Assembly (NCBI GenBank): GCA_029891345.1
Contig: CM057002.1
Location: 64,994,590 to 65,058,589 of the forward strand
Origin: Dryococelus australis
Lineage: Eukaryota; Arthropoda; Insecta; Phasmatodea; Phasmatidae
Direction of reading: 5' to 3'
DNA: 64,000 bases
The notes under the pieces were generated by a model. That model was not told the DNA's origin. It saw only the letters and a program-made list of their open reading frames with translations, and did not search any database. The position numbers and the translations under genes were made by a program. This document shows positions 22,781 through 34,986 of the stretch, one piece after another (the first letter of the stretch is position 1; the number at the start of each line of letters is the position of its first letter).

Positions 22781-24335
22781 ATGAGGGAAGGACTATTGAC
22801 CTCTGCCAAAGAAGATCTAGGAATTAGAGTGTCCAAAAGTATCAGGAAAGAATGGATAATGGGAAACATGTTGAAAAAGATGGAAGAACAGAGAAAGTGG
22901 AAGAATACGGGAAATGAAGAAGGAAGAAAGAGGTATAGGCTGAATAATGAATTAAGAAAAGAAACTGAACATGCAAGAGAAAGACAGATGAAAGAGAAAT
23001 GTGAGGAAATAGAGAAAATGGAGAAAGAGGGAAAGTATGAAATGATGTACAAAATGTCTAGGGAGATAGCCTTGTAAGGCAAAAGAAGGAAGTATAACAT
23101 GGAAATAGAAAAAGTGGATGGCACATTAGCCAAAGAACCACATGAGGTGTTGAATATATGGCAAGAATATATAGAATGTCTGTATTAGGCAGATGAAAGA
23201 CCAAGTGAAAGTATGATTGAAGAGAAAGCACAGGTGCAAGAGGATAGAAAGGGGTACGGCATCTTGGAAGCAGAGGTAGAAAAGGCACTGAAGGAGATGA
23301 AGAATCGAAAGGCATGTGGAATCGATATTTGCCAGCAGAAGTGTCGAAGAGTTTAGGAAACAGGGCAAGGAGGGAGCAAGTCTACCTATGTAATGAGATA
23401 TAAGACAAAGGGGAATGACCGGATGACTTTCTCGCAACGGTATTGATACCAATTGAAAAAAATAATAATACCAATCAATGTGAAGAGCATAGGACTATTA
23501 GTATAATTTCTCATACAGCTAAAATATTGTTAAGAGTCTTGAATAGAAGGCTATATGGGAAGTTAGAAAGATGGACTGAAGAGGAACAGTTTGGATTTAG
23601 TAGTGGAAAGGGAACAAGAGATGCTATAGGCCTGTTAAGAATCAAAGGGGAAAGATATATTGAGAACTGTAGAGAAATTAATGCTCTCTTTATTGACATG
23701 GAAAAGGCTTTCGACAGAGTACAATGGAACAAGCTGATGGACATCCTGAAGAGGAAAGGAGTAGATTGGAAGGAGAAAAGACTAGTACAAAATCTATATT
23801 TACAACAGAAGTAAGAATAAAGATTGGAACTTAAATGTCGGAAGAAAGCAGCATTGGGAGGGGCATTAGACAAGGCTGTTGCATTTCTCCCTTGTTGTTC
23901 AATTTATACCTGGAGGAGATTATTGGGAAATGCTTAGATGGAAGAAGAGGTGTACATATTGGCGGGAAGAGAATTGAATGTATAAGATTTGCCAATGATA
24001 TGGTTTTAGTGGCAGAAAGTGAAAGAACTATAACTAAAATTCTAAAAAATCCGATTGAAACTTCTGAGGAGTATGGAATGCGAATCAATACATCAAAAAC
24101 AAAGAGTATGGTACTCAGTAAAGGAAGGCAACCTGCAAATATTGGGATTGGACAAGTTAATATCAGCCAAGTAAGAGCATTCAAATATCTAGGAAGAACG
24201 ATAACTGAGGACTTGATATGTCATCAGGAGGTGCAGACTCATATTGCAGTAGCGAAGGAAGCGTTCAGTAGGAAGAGGAGATTGCTATGCGGAAAACAGA
24301 TAAAGCACAGAGGAAAAGACTTGGCAAGTGTTTAG
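22781..24335 (+). pseudogene. LINE reverse transcriptase domain (broken, catalytic residue lost)
   Basis: A charged, probably coiled-coil linker (22781-23077) leads into RT motifs: ALKEMKNRKACGID (about 23285), QFGFSSGKGTRDAI (about 23590), FIDMEKAFDRVQW with the motif A Asp at 23713, and GIRQGCCISPLLFNLYLEEI (about 23857). Motif C reads FAND at 23988-23999 where active enzymes have Y/FADD, so the first catalytic Asp of the pair is Asn. Frames shift near 23815-23835, and stops follow RT0 at about 23353 and at 23815. Confidence 0.85.
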
Positions 24336-24628
24336 TATGGAGTGTGGCACTCTATGGGGCAGAGACGTGGACACTGAGACGCGAGGCTGAAAAGAGGCCA
24401 GAAGCATTTGAGAAGTGGATGTGGAGGAGAATGGAGAGGATAAGCTGGGTGGAAAGAGTGAGTAATGAAGAAGTGCTGGAAAGAGTTTATGAGAGGAGAA
24501 AACTGCTGAAAGTCATAAGAGAAAGGAAGAAGAACTGGATGGGACACTCGTTGAGACGGGAGTGCTTGCTAACAGTTGCTATGGAAGGAATAGTTTGTGG
24601 AAAAAGATTGAAAGGAAGGAGAAGATAA
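24287..24628 (+). pseudogene. LINE C-terminal domain (frameshifted)
   Basis: This continues the RT protein in another frame. LVWSVALYGAETWTLRREAE is followed by a basic region (RRMERISWVERVSNEEVLER, RKKNWMGHSLRR) typical of the post-RT thumb and connection part of RTE-like proteins. A stop at about 24626 is followed by still-recognisable TDDIKGSGKYMNPKRLAEDR to about 24715. Confidence 0.8.
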
Positions 24629-24757
24629 AAGTTGACAGATGACATAAAGGGAAGTGGAAAGTATATGAACCCGAAGAGGCTGGCAGAAGACAGGAGAGCA
24701 CGGAGAGATACGACGTGAAAACCTGCCTATGGGCAGAACAAAAATGATGATTAATAT

Positions 24758-24989
24758 AATCGTGCTTGTAATTTAAAAATTAAGATGTAAACAAACATGT
24801 TCATCACTGTTGACCATGTGACTTTGACAGTTCTGTTCCTTTGAGGTAGGTCAATGTTCGGTACATGCGCAGAAGACGAATAAGTGGTCTACCTCATCAT
24901 AAACACAGTATGTACATTCCTCCGTACTCGGAATTTAACGTCTAATGGTAAAATAAAATATATTTTTTGACAATTATTAAAAATGAGAG
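24758..24989. other. Spacer after the LINE
   Basis: No family recognised. Confidence 0.4.
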
Positions 24990-25026
24990 GAATTTCAAAA
25001 GTGATCACTTTACAGTGAAAAGCCTA
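24990..25026 (+). mobile_element. Family A terminal fragment
   Basis: TTTCAAAAGTGATCACTTTA through CAGTGAAAAGCCTA matches the right terminal repeat of A elements. It is followed by TA, as at other A insertions. The left end is missing or too diverged to see. Confidence 0.65.
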
Positions 25027-25129
25027 TACTTAAATACACTGAAACATATTCTCCATTCAACGAAAATATTCATGCTTTAGTCTAGTGTTATATAACATAT
25101 CCTTTAGTGAGCACTCAAGGAAGTCTTAT

Positions 25130-25130
<1 letters not shown>

Positions 25131-25160
<30 letters not shown>
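25131..25160. repeat. (AT)n microsatellite
   Basis: TA run followed by a short CA run. Confidence 0.9.
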
Positions 25161-25170
<10 letters not shown>

Positions 25171-26937
25171 CATCAAGCTTTAGTAATTATCAATTTACTA
25201 TATCTCAGCGGCATTTGAGATCATGCAGGAAAAAACTTTTATAAGTCTGGAATCGGCCCATAAATATAGAAGTTAGACTCCAGCACCACCTATCGGAATG
25301 AAATATAACTAAATACCTTACTCGCCACCTCAATAACATATGGTGTGAATATGGTCTCAATTGGTCCAGTGGTTTGTCAGTGATGATGAAGTTTAGTCAC
25401 GCACAATGGACTTTTATATATAAAGATAAATAAAACTGATCATCAGGAAAAACGGTACAGTTCCACTTATTTTAGATTTCGCATTGTCAAAAAATCTGTA
25501 AGTTTGTAGTATAGTTTATAAATACACATGTTGTAAATATAAGGATTTCAACATGCCTTTTATTTCTGCACTAAAATCAAATTTGCCTAACGAAATGGAG
25601 ATTTAATATTATAGGTGCAGTAACATAACTAATAAAAATATTTTACAAATGTAATTTTTGTTTAATTAATTTTATCATTTATTTTAATTATGAAGTATAT
25701 ACATTCTAACTTCCTCAGAATTTACAAAGAAAAGAATATTCGTATGCTCCTAGTACAGAAACTATTTATATTAAATACTGAAATACAATATGTCTTTGTT
25801 ATTTCGCAATTACTTATTTATTTGTATTTACGAATAATGAATCAAATGTTTGTAGAAAATTATATTTGTATTTATTATTCTGCACTTTTTCGCTGTGTGC
25901 ATGCATCGACACTCATACGGGCAAGGAAATGGTTATAGAAGCGAGGAGGGGTCAATTATTTATTATTTTTGAATGAATATGATAAAAACTACCTCTATTT
26001 GTTTCACTTACAAGGAGCATGTAACTAATATTAGGAATGCTTCTTAGTCAAATTGTTTTCATATATCCTTAATTTGTAGTCTAGTATTAAGAACTTGCTC
26101 TTAAATATTACATTTTACGACAGTTTTCAGTCTAAATCGCGAAATTAAGTGCTTTCATAGTATAATGCGAAATTGTTAAACTCATTAGTATTTGATTTAC
26201 TGTATATTCAACTAAACGTAGGTTTCTACTCCATTATGCTTTATTTGCTTAGTTTTGGGCACTTGTTAGTCACTAACGCTTGCTACTGAGTGTTCATATG
26301 AATATTCTTGGGATGGGTAATGCAGAACTTTTTAAAACGTGCTGCAGAAAAATGTCATCCTTATTTTAAAAATACGAGTAAAAGAAGTGGACGTGGAATA
26401 TATTATGTACTTGTGTTATTAGCTGACATATTCAAGAAGCTATGTTGAATAAAAATTTGCCATCTCTCTTCTAGACACTGAGAAACATCAATGCTTCTAA
26501 TTTGAAGGAATAATTAGTTGTAATAGAAGTAACGAAATCGATAGTAAATATTGGTTGTTCTGATGTAAGTGGCAAAAGAGTTCTCTCTCGATAAAATATG
26601 GTACCGACCATGTTTAACATAACTTAACGCCATTCATTTAGGCGAAACCCTTGTTTTCAATGTGTAAAAATTCACGCATATTTGTATTATGAGTGTATTA
26701 TGTAACATTACGTAGGCCTTATTAAAAGGACTTGTGAGCAAATTAAATGAAAGGAAGATTTGTACTTAAATGCCATTTTGTATATGTACGCTATAAATGT
26801 TAAATATTTAGGACGCCGTGGTTACAATTTGAACATAAGGCAACTCCTTGCCATGAGCGTTCGACGGTAGCGATTTTGCAGGTAGAAGGAAAGGCATGAG
26901 TCAGGCGTAGCTTGGTAAGCACCCTACTGCAGGACGA
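25161..26937. other. AT-rich spacer, nothing recognised
   Basis: An 82-codon plus frame at 25690-25938 is hydrophobic and AT-driven, with no recognisable family. 26870-26937 (AAGGCATGAGTCAGGCGTAG and on) leads into the satellite without matching its unit. Confidence 0.5.
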
Positions 26938-29220
26938 AGGCACTCTGGGAAGAAGGAGAGAAAGTAGTTAGAGCAGGGGTATGGGAGAGAACATACAGTA
27001 GTCCCAACTGCGGCCATTGTCGTATGTCCGGCTGGCTTGAACCTGAGACCGGACTGACGAACTTGGTCTCGGGTAGACGGGCGTCTTAAAGGCTCTCGGG
27101 GAAGGAGGGGTGAAAGTAGTTAGAGCAGGGGTATGGGAGAGAACATACAGTAGTCCCAACTGCGGCCATTGTCGTCTGTCCGGCTGGCTTGACCGCGAGA
27201 CCGGACTGACGAACTTGGTCTCGGGTAGACGGGCTTCTTAAAGGCACTCTGGGAAGGAGGGGTGAAAGTAGTTAGAGCAGGGGTATGGGAGGGAACATAC
27301 AGTAATCCCAACTGCGGCCATTGTCGTCTGTCCGGCTGGCTTGACCGCGAGACAGGACCGACGAACTTGGTCTCAGTAGACGGGCTTCTTAAAGGCACTC
27401 TGGGAAGGAGGGGTGAAAGTAGTTAGAGCAGGGGTATGGCAGAGAACATACAGTAGTCCCAACTGCGGCCATTGTCGTCTGTCCGGCTGGCTTGACCGCG
27501 AGACCGGACTGACGAACTTGGTCTCGGGTAGACGGGCTTCTTAGAGGCACTCTGGGAAGGAGGGGTGAAAGTAGTTAGCGCAGGGGTATGGGAGAGAACA
27601 TACATTAGTCCCAACTGCGGCCATTGTCGTCTGTCCGGCTGGCTTGACCGCGAGACCGGACTGACGAACTTGGTCTCGGGTAGACGGGCTTCTTAAAGGC
27701 ACTCTGGGAAGTAGGGGTGAAAGTAGTTAGAGCAGGGGTATGGGAGAGAACATACAGTAGTCCCAACCGCGGCCATTGTCGTCTGTCCGGCTGGCTTGAC
27801 CGCGAGACAGGACGACGAACTTGGTCTCAGTAGACGGGCTTCTTAAAGGCACTCTGGGAAGGAGGGGTGAAAGTAGTTAGAGCAGGGGTATGGGAGGGAA
27901 CATACAGTAATCCCAACTGCGGCCATTGTCGTCTGTCCGGCTGGCTTGACCGCGAGACAGGACCGACGAACTTGGTCTCAGTAGACGGGCTTCTTAAAGG
28001 CACTCTGGGAAGGAGGGGTGAAAGTAGTTAGAGCAGGGGTATGTGGAAGAGTAAACATACAGTAGTCCCAACTGCGGCCATTGTCGTCTGTCCGGCTGGC
28101 TTGACCGCGAGACCGGACTGACGAACTTGGTCTCGGGTAGACGGGCTTCTTAAAGGCACTCTGGGAAGGAGGGGTGAAAGTAGTTAGAGCAGGGGTATGG
28201 GAGAGAACATACATTAGTCCCAACTGCGGCCATTGTCGTCTGTCCGGCTGGCTTGACCGCGAGACCGGACTGACGAACTTGGTCTCGGGTAGACGGGCTT
28301 CTTAAAGGCACTCTGGGAAGTAGGGGTGAAAGTAGTTAGAGCAGGGGTATGGGAGGGAACATACAGTAATCCCAACTGCGGCCATTGTCGTCTGTCCGGC
28401 TGGCTTGACCGCGAGACAGGACCGACGAACTTGGTCTCAGTAGACGGGCTTCTTAAAGGCACTCTGGGAAGGAGGGGTGAAAGTAGTTAGAGCAGGGGTA
28501 TGGGAGAGAACATACAGTAGTCCCAACTGCGGCAATTGTCGTCTATCCGGCTGGCTTGAACCTGAGACCGGTCTGACGAACTTGGTCTCGGGTAGACGGG
28601 CGTCTTAAAGGCACTCTGGGAAGGAGGGGTGAAAGTAGTTAGAGCAGGGGTATGGGAGAGAACATACATTAGTCCCAACTGCGGCCACTGTCGTCTGTCC
28701 GGCTGGCTTGACCGCGAGACCGGACTGATGAACTTGGTCTCGGGTAGACGGGCGTCTTAAAGGCACTCTGGGAAGGAGGGGTGAAAGTAGTTAGAGCAGG
28801 GGTATGGGAGAGAACATACATTAGTCCCAACTGCGGCCACTGTCGTCTGTCCGGCTGGCTTGACCGCGAGACCGGACTGATGAACTTGGTCTCGGGTAGA
28901 CGGGCGTCTTAAAGGCACTCTGGGAAGGAGGGGTGAAAGTAGTTAGAGCAGGGGTATGGGAGAGAACATACATTAGTCCCAACTGCGGCCACTGTCGTCT
29001 GTCCGGCTGGCTTGACCGCGAGACCGGACTGACGAACTTGGTCTCGGGTAGACGGGCTTCTTAAAGGCACTCTGGGAAGGAGGGGTGAAAGTAGTTAGAG
29101 CAGGGGTATGGGAGAGAACATACATTAGTCCCAACTGCGGCCACTGTCGTCTGTCCGGCTGGTTTGACCGCGAGACCGGACCGACGAACTTGGTCTCGGG
29201 TAGACGGGCTTCTTAAAGGC
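26938..29220 (+). repeat. Satellite array, 15 units of ~152 bp
   Basis: Anchoring on GAGCAGGGG, units start at 26971, 27123, 27275, 27426, 27578, 27730, 27880, 28031, 28187, 28339, 28490, 28642, 28794, 28946 and 29098 (periods 150-156, mostly 152 or 151). Two main types exist: GAGACCGGACTGACG with GGTCTCGGGTAGACGGG (152 bp), and GAGACAGGACCGACG with GGTCTCAGTAGACGGG (151 bp). The pair GAGACC / GGTCTC forms a small dyad in each 152-bp unit. The array is GC-richer than its surroundings. Open minus-strand frames across it (SHTPALTTFTPPSQ type) change phase every unit and are not genes. Confidence 0.98.
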
Positions 29221-31540
29221 TCGTCGTTGCTGTTTGTGCACTGTAGTTGCTGGATGGCATTTCGAACAATTTTAGTAAACACTATACTCTGTTATTAATA
29301 AACCAGTTACTATATACACGTTTTTGCTGACTTCAGTCAGCTTGTAATTTATCCTTTGTTTGCTACGCACACCGCTGGACATTAAAACCTTGTGCCGGCG
29401 TTGGATTGTAAGACGCTTGTTGCCTATCTGCCTTTGTCACTTCACTCACATGTCTGGGGAAGAAGAAAAGGTTTGCAACTCCGGTTTTCTTATACTACTC
29501 TCCTTGTTAATCCCACTTTTAAGTAATATAATTGCGCTCTATGGTTAATAAATTTGTATACAAAATAGCCCTTTAATCTCCGCCCTCCTCACTCTTCTCT
29601 TCTCTTTCACATCCTCTTTCATTTTCGCACTCTCTCGGAATTCTTGAGATTACTGTTTGCTATTTACAAGATCTGAATAGAAAATATATTTTGAAAATGT
29701 ACGGACAAAATCCGCTCAAATGTTTCAGAATCCGTTTATCCGAAATGAATGTGCGTCACCTTCCGTTGTATTTTTTGTGCTTGGGAGCCTGGACGTAATA
29801 TCGTTCACAGTTTTTCTATGCTTTTAAGATATGTTTGAGAAAACTAGGTATTGTATCCCGCTTAGTGAGCTAAACCACCAAACCTTTTTTAGATCAGCAA
29901 AGGCAGTTGCTGTTTCCTTAAATGTATTTTCCTGAAAATAATGCTGTATACATTGACTACTAACTGCAAGAGTACACTTCTTACAAGATAGTGTATCAGA
30001 CAAAACAGTAAATGAATGTGAATAAAATCAGATATTTATTTAAATCATATTTTATTTAAATGCGAACAGATTATGTAACATATATTTATTAAATATATTT
30101 CTATTTTTAATAACGTGTAGAATTATTTATAAACTAAGGAGTGTTCAATGTATTCTCTAATGTTAAACATAGCCTCCCTCCTTTCTTTGTGAATAAACCC
30201 AGAAAAAAAAGAATTATTTGCCAAATTCCTCAAAACCAGAATGTGTAATATGGTAGCGATAAAAGAAATCATATTAATCCACAAAAACCGAATGGCTTGA
30301 AACCAGAAAAAAATCGAAACTTTCGAACAAATAAACAATTAAGTTCGATAGTACTGACACGAGAACACAGACCACAAACTTAATGATAGATGATAACTAC
30401 GAAGTTCATTGAAAAGTTGCCATGATAATTTTATATATATATATAAGTCTGTAGTGTTGCGCAATAATCCAAAAGTTATGAAGGCTCTATGCCTCATTCC
30501 ATAAAAGTTATTTTAAAATGATAACTAACACATAAAATATTTACAAATATTATACAACTTTGTATTTTTTGAAATGGCACGACATTTCCTGAAATGTAAT
30601 AATTACTTGATGGTTACAAAAATAGGATTTTTAGAGTACTAAAAACTAATTACAAGTGAGTAAAATGTGAAAAGGTGGGTGAGTGTGAGTGTCGTTAGTT
30701 ACTGATAACATTGGCTACCTTTACATTTTGGCAAAACGATTTGTAATTTTCTGTGTAACCTTGTCGGTTATATTCCGCCTCTTGGCTGTCTGTGTAGCCG
30801 ATAGTTTTCGTTCATATTACGGGGTCTCTGTTAACTCATTAAGCTCTTTCAAAACTACTATCATGATTGGTATCGTCTAGATTTAAATATTTTATTAAGA
30901 AAAACAGCTTAATAAATAAGATAGAATTATGTCCACACATTGAAAAGGTCTTCTTTACAAATTGCAAATTTATCATATCTTATATCACAAATATGAAAAT
31001 GCTTTTTTGTTTCAAATTCTAGATATGACAAACGTGATAGTTAATGCCTTATATTTTAGCCTCCAGTGTCACGTGTTTGAGCATTAACTTCAATTGCCAA
31101 ATGTATGGTTTGTGTTCACTAAGAATACGTTCGTGTGTAAAATATTATTATTTTCAACTGACATTAAACGACAAAGCGCATACGACTTTGTATCCAACCT
31201 ACAGAAGAGTATAATACGAAACTTAGAGTTAAATATGCTGTTGGGGACCTGGGTTGAGGTAAAGTAGCAGAACGCCACTCTCCTTCTAATCACAGCAATT
31301 CCTTCAACCAAGTCGACACGGGGGGTAGTTAACTCTAGAGGTATCAAATGAGCAAAGTTCTAATACAATATTAATTTCCTTTATTACAACTTTTACGTTA
31401 TTACATATTTAACGTCGGAGCCTTAATGGCATTAACAAACGAGTGATTACGGAACATCGACGTTATGATTTGACGCTCCTATACATTGCAACGCTACTGA
31501 ATTTCTTCTTACAATTACTTTATAGTGACTTCCCGGCCTA
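29221..31540. other. AT-rich spacer, nothing recognised
   Basis: A pyrimidine-rich stretch lies at 29575-29640 and a short (TA)n at 30433-30445. Frames up to 85 codons have no recognisable motif. Confidence 0.5.
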
Positions 31541-32755
31541 ACGTCCTGAACCGAATCCAAATCGTAGAGGTTCCTACCACTTTAATCAAGGCACGGTGGC
31601 CGTTCGGGAAGTGGTGCTGCTAATTGGCCCCTCCCTCGCCGTACTGCTCTGCGCTGGTGATCCTTCCGCACCGACCTCGTCATGCTGCTGGACAGCGTCG
31701 TCTGCTCTCGCTGGGGGGGTTTGCCGCGACGTGCCTCCTTATATATGCACCCCGACCAGAGCGCCAGACCCACGAGCTAAGCTTTCGTGGGAGGAACATC
31801 GCACTCGTGGCTTCTCGCTCGCTGGGAACTGCCCGCGACTTAAGGACCGAGGTGCATCTGCGAGTGCGTTGGGAACATAGCAGCCTGGGTGCCGCGACTA
31901 TCCGCAACTCGTCGCGTCTCCAGGTGGCGGATAGGGGATCCCTAGGCTCTGGGGTGGCTGGAAATAATCAAATACCAACCCGCGAACCAACTGGCTTCTG
32001 CGAGAGCGCCGTCGTCGTGGACGTCGGGAACCTGAACAGCTCAGTACGAGATGACGAAGTGCATATGCTGGAGGTGGCCCAGCGATCAAGGCGGGGAAGG
32101 GGATCACGAGGTGTTGAAACATGAGAAGTGTAGCGATCTTTAATGCTGGATTCTGCGTGCTGTTGACTGCGGGTGCCCGATACATGGATTGGAATGCATC
32201 GGACCTTGGAAGCACCCTATGTCAGCCTTCACCTCTGAGCCAGAGGATTCGGTTCGTCTACACGGCAGTATTGACAGTAGCTCAACTTCAAGGGCGTCTG
32301 CTCCCACACGATGACTGGCATCGGCGCGGGGCTGTTCTGCCCCTCACAATACACACCAGCTGCGATCTCATTTCATTTCAACCCGCATCAAACCAACAGA
32401 AGTCTTTCTTCCCGAGCTAACAAACGCCCTACTTTATCCAGCCCTAATCCAGTTAAAAGGAATTATTTTATCCTCCCCGACTGTTGCATAAATTTTTCAC
32501 GACCCTCTCCGTTTTGCCTGGTTTAATATGCTCTTCCATCTAGACCCTTCTTCTTTCGGGGTGTACACATTGCTACAATTGCAGCCCTGGCACTGTAACC
32601 CTGCTTAGCAGCGATGCATGCGCCCATTAAACCCGACCATAGGCGTAAAGGGCTTGCCCTGATACGCATCGCATTCTCCAAACGACTTAGCTACTAACAT
32701 GCATGCCGGAGGCCACACAGAACTGTGGAGGTGCTCACTCTGGCATAGCAGGATT
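31541..32755 (+). mobile_element. GC-rich repeat, probably a non-LTR retrotransposon fragment
   Basis: CpG-rich sequence contrasts with both flanks and contains CCAGGTGGCGGATAGGGGA (about 31919), a phrase that I associate with 5' regions of insect LINEs. It passes into a CT-rich stretch after 32350. The longest plus frame (31624-32124, 166 codons) is Arg/Ser/Leu-rich, unrecognised, and overlapped by several other open frames, as GC-rich DNA tends to be. The assignment is tentative; a host CpG island is the alternative. Confidence 0.35.
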
Positions 32756-32756
32756 T

Positions 32757-34416
32757 GGGGGGTGTAAATTTACAAATTTGTAAGTACGTGTAAAAATCCT
32801 CGAACGTGAAGTATTAAAATCCAAATCTGTGTATTTTTACAACTACGCCAATGTTGTATTAAAACATGTACACCGGTGTAAAAGTACATATTGTTCTATT
32901 TCATTCAAAAAGTAGTACAATCTTACTGCAAAAAAAAACACGAATGTATTGGTATATTGACATTAAAAAGGGTGTAAAATTACCCATCCAAAAGTATGTG
33001 TAAAAGTACACTAATGCAAGGCACTAAATCCCTAAGCTTGTGTGTTTTTGTAACAACGCCAATGTTGTATTAAAACACGTACATCAGTGTAACAGTACAT
33101 ATTTTTCTATTTTTCTCAACAGGTAGTACAATGTTCCTATAAAAAACAAAAAAGTACAGGTATATTGACATTTAAAAGGGCGTGAAATTAAAAATGCGAA
33201 AGTATGTGCAAAAGTACACTAATTCATAGTACTATCCCAAGTCTGTGTGTGTTTACAACCATGCCAATGTTGTATAAACTCGTACATCAGTATAAAAGTA
33301 CATGTTTTCCTATTTCACTAAAAATGTAATACCATCTTACAGTAAAAATAAACCACAAGTGTACTGGTATATTGACATTAACAAGGGTGTAAAAATACGA
33401 ATTCGAAAGTATATGAGCGAATATTTACGCATACAAATTTATGGTAACTTTACATTTTTATGTGTTATTTCCTAAAAGGAGTACACTCTTTGTAATTTTG
33501 CAATAATGTTTCTGTGAATTTAAATATAACTACAAGTATTTGCTCAATACATGCGATCTACCGGTAGGGAGTAGAACTACTTAGAACTCCTTTGTGTTTA
33601 TAAGGAAATCTTAACTCCCACTGTTGTATATGCTGGGTTTTGTATATAAATACCTATTCTATATCGTAAGTCAATCGTCATCTACATTTTGGAGATAACA
33701 TTTTATAACTGTGTTAATGTACAGAAATTTATAATTATAATTGCAGTGAATCTGCGATTTTACTTTTTTGTTAGTGAGAAAATACACACACAGTGGTGAA
33801 ATAACACTTGCGATGTTTGTGTAAATTTACAGCATCTGGCAGGAAATCTATAATTTACATAGTCAAATTGCATGCACGGAGCGCATGTTATTTAATGTTA
33901 TAATAAGTTAGAATTACGAACTGGTATGGTAATATTACACCTACAGTGTACATGCAGTTAGGTATGATGAACATTAAACAGTAACCGACTGGTGTAGTAA
34001 AATTACCATAACAATGATTGTGTTAATTTACTATGTGTGGTAGAAAATTAGTAGCAAATATAGTAAAATAATATGTGCAGAGTACATGTGATTTAATGTG
34101 ATGATTAGTAAAAGAAACTGACAGGTATGATAAACTTACACTAACAAAGTTTGTGTAAATTTACATTATGTGGATTGATATTGATAGCAAAAAAAGTAAA
34201 ATAACACATACGGAGTACGTGTTATTGAACACAATGATTAGTAAAAAGAATAACAAGTATAGTAAAATTACACTGTCATTGTATTTGTAAATATACATGG
34301 GACACACAGTAAAAGTACACGGACACATGTACGTGTAAAAATACACGAACATGTGTGGAGATTGTGCTGCCACGTACATTCGTGTAAAATTACACAATTT
34401 TTTACAGTGTACTACG
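32757..34416. repeat. Array of TGTAAAANTACA-type palindromes
   Basis: Copies or variants of GTGTAAAATTACAC occur about 15 times, for example near 32764, 32875, 32972, 32998, 33209, 33290, 33387, 33821, 34154, 34311, 34334 and 34381. Within it, 32760-33430 is a three-copy repeat of about 205-211 bp (CCAATGTTGTAT at 32848, 33059 and 33263). 33816-34300 holds a second series with 133-134-bp spacing (TTTGTGTAAATTTACA type at 34017, 34150 and 34284). The right end GTAAAATTACACAATTTTTT followed by ACAGTG resembles a transposon terminus, but no matching left end was found. Confidence 0.7.
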
Positions 34417-34470
34417 CCACACAAATCTGTAATCAAAACTAAATAGAAAATTCTCTTTGTTATAAAAGCT

Positions 34471-34986
34471 TAAGGCCCTTAGTTTACGAGAAAAAACGAC
34501 ACTACAATGCAGTCTGGCTGTGTACACGCTTGCACAATACTCGTGGTTGTTCATTCACAAGGGTTAGTTTCGAGGAGATCAGAGAGCCTATCTACCATAC
34601 CCAACCGTGCGATGACGTCATTTAACGTTAAGCACATCATAAAGCATCTGCACATCAAACGTCAAAACATTGTAACAGGTGTGGGAAGTTGGCTCTGCCC
34701 ATAGCAATGCACTTTTCCGCTCGTTGGATGCACGCTGCATGCACGGAGCTTGGCCACCGGATGCACCCATGGCCATTGCCATGTCCCAATATTCACTGCA
34801 TGTGAACTACAATGCCTCTTTGGCACTACTTAGCTCGGTTCGTTCCCTTAAACGTAGGCCTTATAACATACACTTTAGTTGCAGCATTGCCACATCACCT
34901 CACCTTTATCTAATTGTAATACCACATGTTCTCTACAATAATTGTTGTACATTTCATGTCGTTTTTCTCGTAAACGAAGGGACTTA
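34471..34986. mobile_element. Element E, terminal-inverted-repeat element (~516 bp)
   Basis: TAAGGCCCTTAGTTTACGAG plus AAAAAACGACA at the left is the inverse of TGTCGTTTTTCTCGTAAACG plus AAGGGACTTA at the right, giving ends of about 29 bp with few mismatches. No transposase is inside. A plus frame (34679-35146) crosses the right end and continues outside, so it is not the product of the element. Confidence 0.65.

Larger units (their letters stand above)
21680..24757 (+). mobile_element. RTE-like LINE retrotransposon, nearly full length, dead
   Basis: A single plus-strand non-LTR element contains, in order, a probable 5' leader (GGCTGGGCAACCTGCTGCC near 21711), an apurinic endonuclease domain, a linker, a reverse transcriptase and a C-terminal domain (LYGAETWTL, WMWRRMERISWVERVSNEEV). 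It ends in CTGCCTATGGGCAGAAC and a short ATGATGATTAA tail. The architecture matches the insect elements annotated as craniofacial-development-protein-2-like. Coding passes through at least three frames with several stops, so it cannot encode a functional protein. Neither target-site duplications nor the exact 5' end could be fixed. Confidence 0.85.

Noticed and set aside
22711..24184. Long minus-strand frames opposite the LINE
   Set aside because: They are antisense shadows of purine-rich LINE coding sequence, rich in Ser/Leu/Phe.
26968..29282. Series of 60-92-codon minus-strand frames with a repeated peptide (SHTPALTTFTPP type)
   Set aside because: They are translations of the satellite. 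Unit lengths of 150-156 bp change the frame from unit to unit, so no continuous repeat protein exists.
31624..32124. 166-codon plus-strand frame, the joint longest in the window
   Set aside because: It lies in GC-rich sequence where several other frames are open on both strands; the composition is Arg/Ser-rich and no domain is seen.
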